Assembly (NCBI GenBank): GCA_934358495.1
Contig: CAKRKO010000073.1
Span: forward strand, 1 to 14,251
Direction: 5' to 3'
Length of the DNA: 14,251 bases
From: an uncultured Eubacterium sp.
GTDB lineage: Bacteria > Bacillota > Clostridia > Lachnospirales > Lachnospiraceae
Shown here: piece after piece, positions 12,510 to 14,251 of the stretch
How positions within the stretch are numbered: position 1 is the first letter of the stretch
How the letters are laid out: each line of letters starts with the position of its first letter
The notes under the pieces: generated by a model
Seen by the model: the letters and a program-made list of their open reading frames with translations, nothing else
The model's database searches: none
What the model was told of the DNA's origin: nothing
Position numbers and translations under genes: made by a program

Positions 12510-12554
12510 AAAAAAGGCGAAAATTCACGTTTTACCGCATCTTTTCGCCTTTTT
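12510..12554 (-). terminator. Intrinsic terminator after topB
   Basis: AAAAAGGCGAAAA and TTTTCGCCTTTTT form a 13-bp stem around an 18-nt loop; six T follow the GC core on the minus strand. It looks able to work in both directions. It separates topB from the por promoter. Confidence 0.85.
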
Positions 12555-12604
12555 ATTATTGTTCTTTGATTACTTTATTTTCGTCAGATCTTCAGCTTAA
12601 TGTT

Positions 12605-12682
12605 CTATCTCAAATCAATTTCTGCCTTTACTTCTGATTTTTTATATTCATCACCTGTATTTTGTTCAGAAATTCTATTCAT
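12605..12682 (-). CDS. Possible 25-residue small ORF directly after topB
   Basis: ATG 12682 begins 4 nt after the topB stop and the frame runs 25 codons to TAG, ahead of the terminator. The peptide starts MNRISEQNTGDEYKK and is highly charged and hydrophilic. No Shine-Dalgarno is visible; only reinitiation after topB could translate it. It may equally be chance or a remnant of a longer topB tail. Confidence 0.2.
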   Translation of the reverse strand: MNRISEQNTGDEYKKSEVKAEIDLR

Positions 12683-12686
12683 CAAC

Positions 12687-14251
12687 TTATAACTTGATGT
12701 TTTTCAAAGCATCCAGCATTGCGTTGCTTCCTGTCTCCTGTTTTGCCTCTTTCTGCTGTTTTTTCAAATAGTTCTGAACATCACGCTTAGAGACTCCTGC
12801 GCCTTCTTTTTTGCGACGTTCCTGAAATTTACTCAAACGCTCCTTGTATCCACACTTGCATACAAAAGAAGCATTTTCACCGCTTCCGATCAGTTCCATT
12901 CGTTTATGACACTGCGGACAGCGGGCGTTCGTAGTCTTCGCAATCGTCTGGCGGTATCCACATTCCCGATCCTGGCATACAAGCATCCGACTGTTTTTAC
13001 CATTTACAGCAAGCAGACGTTTCCCGCAATTCGGACAAGGTTTGTTTGTCATATTATCATGTCGGAAGGTTCCTTCCGCTGTCTTGATCTCTTTTACCAG
13101 ATCAGTTGAATAGGTCCGAATCTCATTCATAAACTTTTGGTCTGAAAGTTTTCCTTCTGCAATCTTTGAGAGCTTCATTTCCCACTGTGCCGTCAGTTCC
13201 GGCTTGCGCAGATCTTCCGGAACCAGTTCCAGAAGCTGACGTGCCTTCGCTGTCGTATAGATATCTTCCCCCTTTTTCTCTAATAAAAAACCAGAAAACA
13301 ATTTTTCAATAATATCTGCCCTGGTAGCAACTGTTCCAAGTCCACCGGTTTCTCCCAGTGTCTTTGCCATTTCTTTGTTGCCACTTTCCATATAACGTAC
13401 CGGATTTTCCATGGCAGCGATCAGAGTGCCTTCGGTAAATCGTGCCGGTGGCTTTGTCTTACCTTCTGTCACGCGAATATCAGAAATGGAAAATTCCTGC
13501 CCTTTTTGCATTACAGGAAGATTCTGGCGTTTTAATTCCTCTTCTTCCTCATCCTCGGACTGATTTTCATAAACCGCTCTCCATCCCATATGCAACGGAC
13601 GGGTTCCTCTGGCATAAAAATGTTCTCCTTCCACTGCTCCAGTCAATACAGATTCTTCGTATTCATACGCCGGATACATAACTGCCAGAAATCTGCGCAC
13701 TACCATATCGTAGATTTTTCGTTCCTCATTACTCATATGGATATAATTTGGTGCCTGTTCCGTTGGAATGATCGCATGATGATCGCTGACTTTTGCATCA
13801 TTGACAAATGCAGGTTTCTTCGGCAGTTCTCGGCGGATCAGTGGAGCCGCAAATTCTCGGTAAACCCCTGCATTGATAGCCTGCAAACGCTCTTTGATTG
13901 TTCCCATGACATCTGCCGTCAAATAACGGGAATCTGTTCTCGGATATGTCAGTACTTTATGATTCTCATACAACCGCTGCATGATATTCAGCGTTTCTTT
14001 TGCTGAAAAGCCAAATTTCTGATTCGCTTCCCGTTGCAACTGTGTCAGGTCATATAATTGGGGTGCGCCCTGCTTTTTCACCTTTGTATCTGCTTTTATG
14101 ATCTGTAATTTCTTTCCGGTCAGTTTTTTCTGAATATTCGCTATCCGTTCCTTCTGAAAGCTGCGATAACTGCAACTTTTTTCATCTTTCCAGGTAAATA
14201 CCACACCCTCTGCCTGCAATTGCAGTCCATAGTATGGTTTTGGAACAAATT
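12687..14251 (-). CDS. topB: DNA topoisomerase III, C-terminal part; N-terminus beyond the right window edge
   Basis: The frame is open to the right edge (about 520 codons seen; the family is about 700 aa), so the TOPRIM domain is outside the window. The first visible residues read FVPKPYYGLQLQAEG. A TTG at 14219 is not a start. This type IA enzyme cuts one strand through a 5'-phosphotyrosine to decatenate and relax DNA. Numbering from the TTG codon, the catalytic tyrosine is Y92 in VLTYPRTDSRYL (codon 13946-13944). SDHHAIIPTE (145-154), PPARFTEGTLIAAME (257-271) and GLGTVATRADIIEKL (293-307) are family blocks. The C-terminus has two zinc ribbons: C395/C398/C415/C420 and C434/C437/C454/C456. 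A basic tail follows (QERRKKEG to the end). A short acidic insertion, SEDEEEEELK (221-230), lies in the core. Chromosomal topB and copies on integrative elements look alike; no element gene is seen here. Confidence 0.95.
   Translation of the reverse strand, partial: FVPKPYYGLQLQAEGVVFTWKDEKSCSYRSFQKERIANIQKKLTGKKLQIIKADTKVKKQGAPQLYDLTQLQREANQKFGFSAKETLNIMQRLYENHKVLTYPRTDSRYLTADVMGTIKERLQAINAGVYREFAAPLIRRELPKKPAFVNDAKVSDHHAIIPTEQAPNYIHMSNEERKIYDMVVRRFLAVMYPAYEYEESVLTGAVEGEHFYARGTRPLHMGWRAVYENQSEDEEEEELKRQNLPVMQKGQEFSISDIRVTEGKTKPPARFTEGTLIAAMENPVRYMESGNKEMAKTLGETGGLGTVATRADIIEKLFSGFLLEKKGEDIYTTAKARQLLELVPEDLRKPELTAQWEMKLSKIAEGKLSDQKFMNEIRTYSTDLVKEIKTAEGTFRHDNMTNKPCPNCGKRLLAVNGKNSRMLVCQDRECGYRQTIAKTTNARCPQCHKRMELIGSGENASFVCKCGYKERLSKFQERRKKEGAGVSKRDVQNYLKKQQKEAKQETGSNAMLDALKNIKL

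Noticed and set aside
14217..14219. TTG at 14219 as the start of topB
   Set aside because: The frame continues to the window edge with typical topoisomerase residues (FVPKPYYG), so the gene simply runs off the window.
12687..14251. Integrative element suggested by topB
   Set aside because: topB homologues occur on conjugative elements, but no relaxase, VirB4/VirD4-like, integrase or attachment repeat is visible, and the downstream genes are housekeeping or metabolic.

Overview
The window looks like a chromosomal segment from a low-GC, Gram-positive anaerobe of the class Clostridia, most likely Lachnospiraceae. This rests on the AT-rich intergenic DNA, strong AGGAGG-type ribosome binding sites, a four-subunit ferredoxin-linked 2-oxoacid oxidoreductase, the YqeB/YqeC selenium-hydroxylase accessory pair, and short intergenic gaps. 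Genus cannot be fixed by eye. Every convincing gene lies on the minus strand, so transcription runs from right to left. No tRNA, rRNA, CRISPR array, transposase or phage gene is visible.

In transcription order, the right edge holds the C-terminal three quarters or so of topB (DNA topoisomerase III, cut by the window edge), closed by a strong intrinsic terminator (12510-12554). A near-consensus sigma-A promoter (12386-12414), flanked by two palindromes, then drives porC-porD-porA-porB. These encode the gamma, delta, alpha and beta subunits of a pyruvate (or related 2-oxoacid):ferredoxin oxidoreductase. A LysR-family regulator follows 18 nt after porB and is probably co-transcribed.

A second good sigma-A promoter (8182-8210) precedes a leader of about 270 nt and an ammonium transporter whose C-terminus carries a complete P-II (GlnK-like) signalling domain. 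The leader ends in a strong intrinsic terminator just upstream of the ribosome binding site. The 5' arm of that terminator can instead pair in an upstream hairpin with a hexanucleotide loop, AAUGGG. This is the layout of a transcription-attenuation switch, and the loop resembles the RNA target of ANTAR-domain antiterminators. A promoter-proximal terminator-like hairpin adds a second checkpoint. I regard this leader plus the Amt/P-II fusion as the most interesting part of the window.

After the amt terminator (6032-6069) and about 340 nt of mostly featureless DNA comes a trigger-factor-like chaperone that lacks the N-terminal ribosome-binding domain. An AT-rich terminator separates it from yqeB and yqeC, which overlap and belong to the selenium-dependent molybdenum hydroxylase maturation system. 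No hydroxylase or selD is nearby. An M24 Xaa-Pro aminopeptidase follows, and its stop codon is one base from the start of polA (5' nuclease and the beginning of the exonuclease-like domain; polymerase domain off the left edge).
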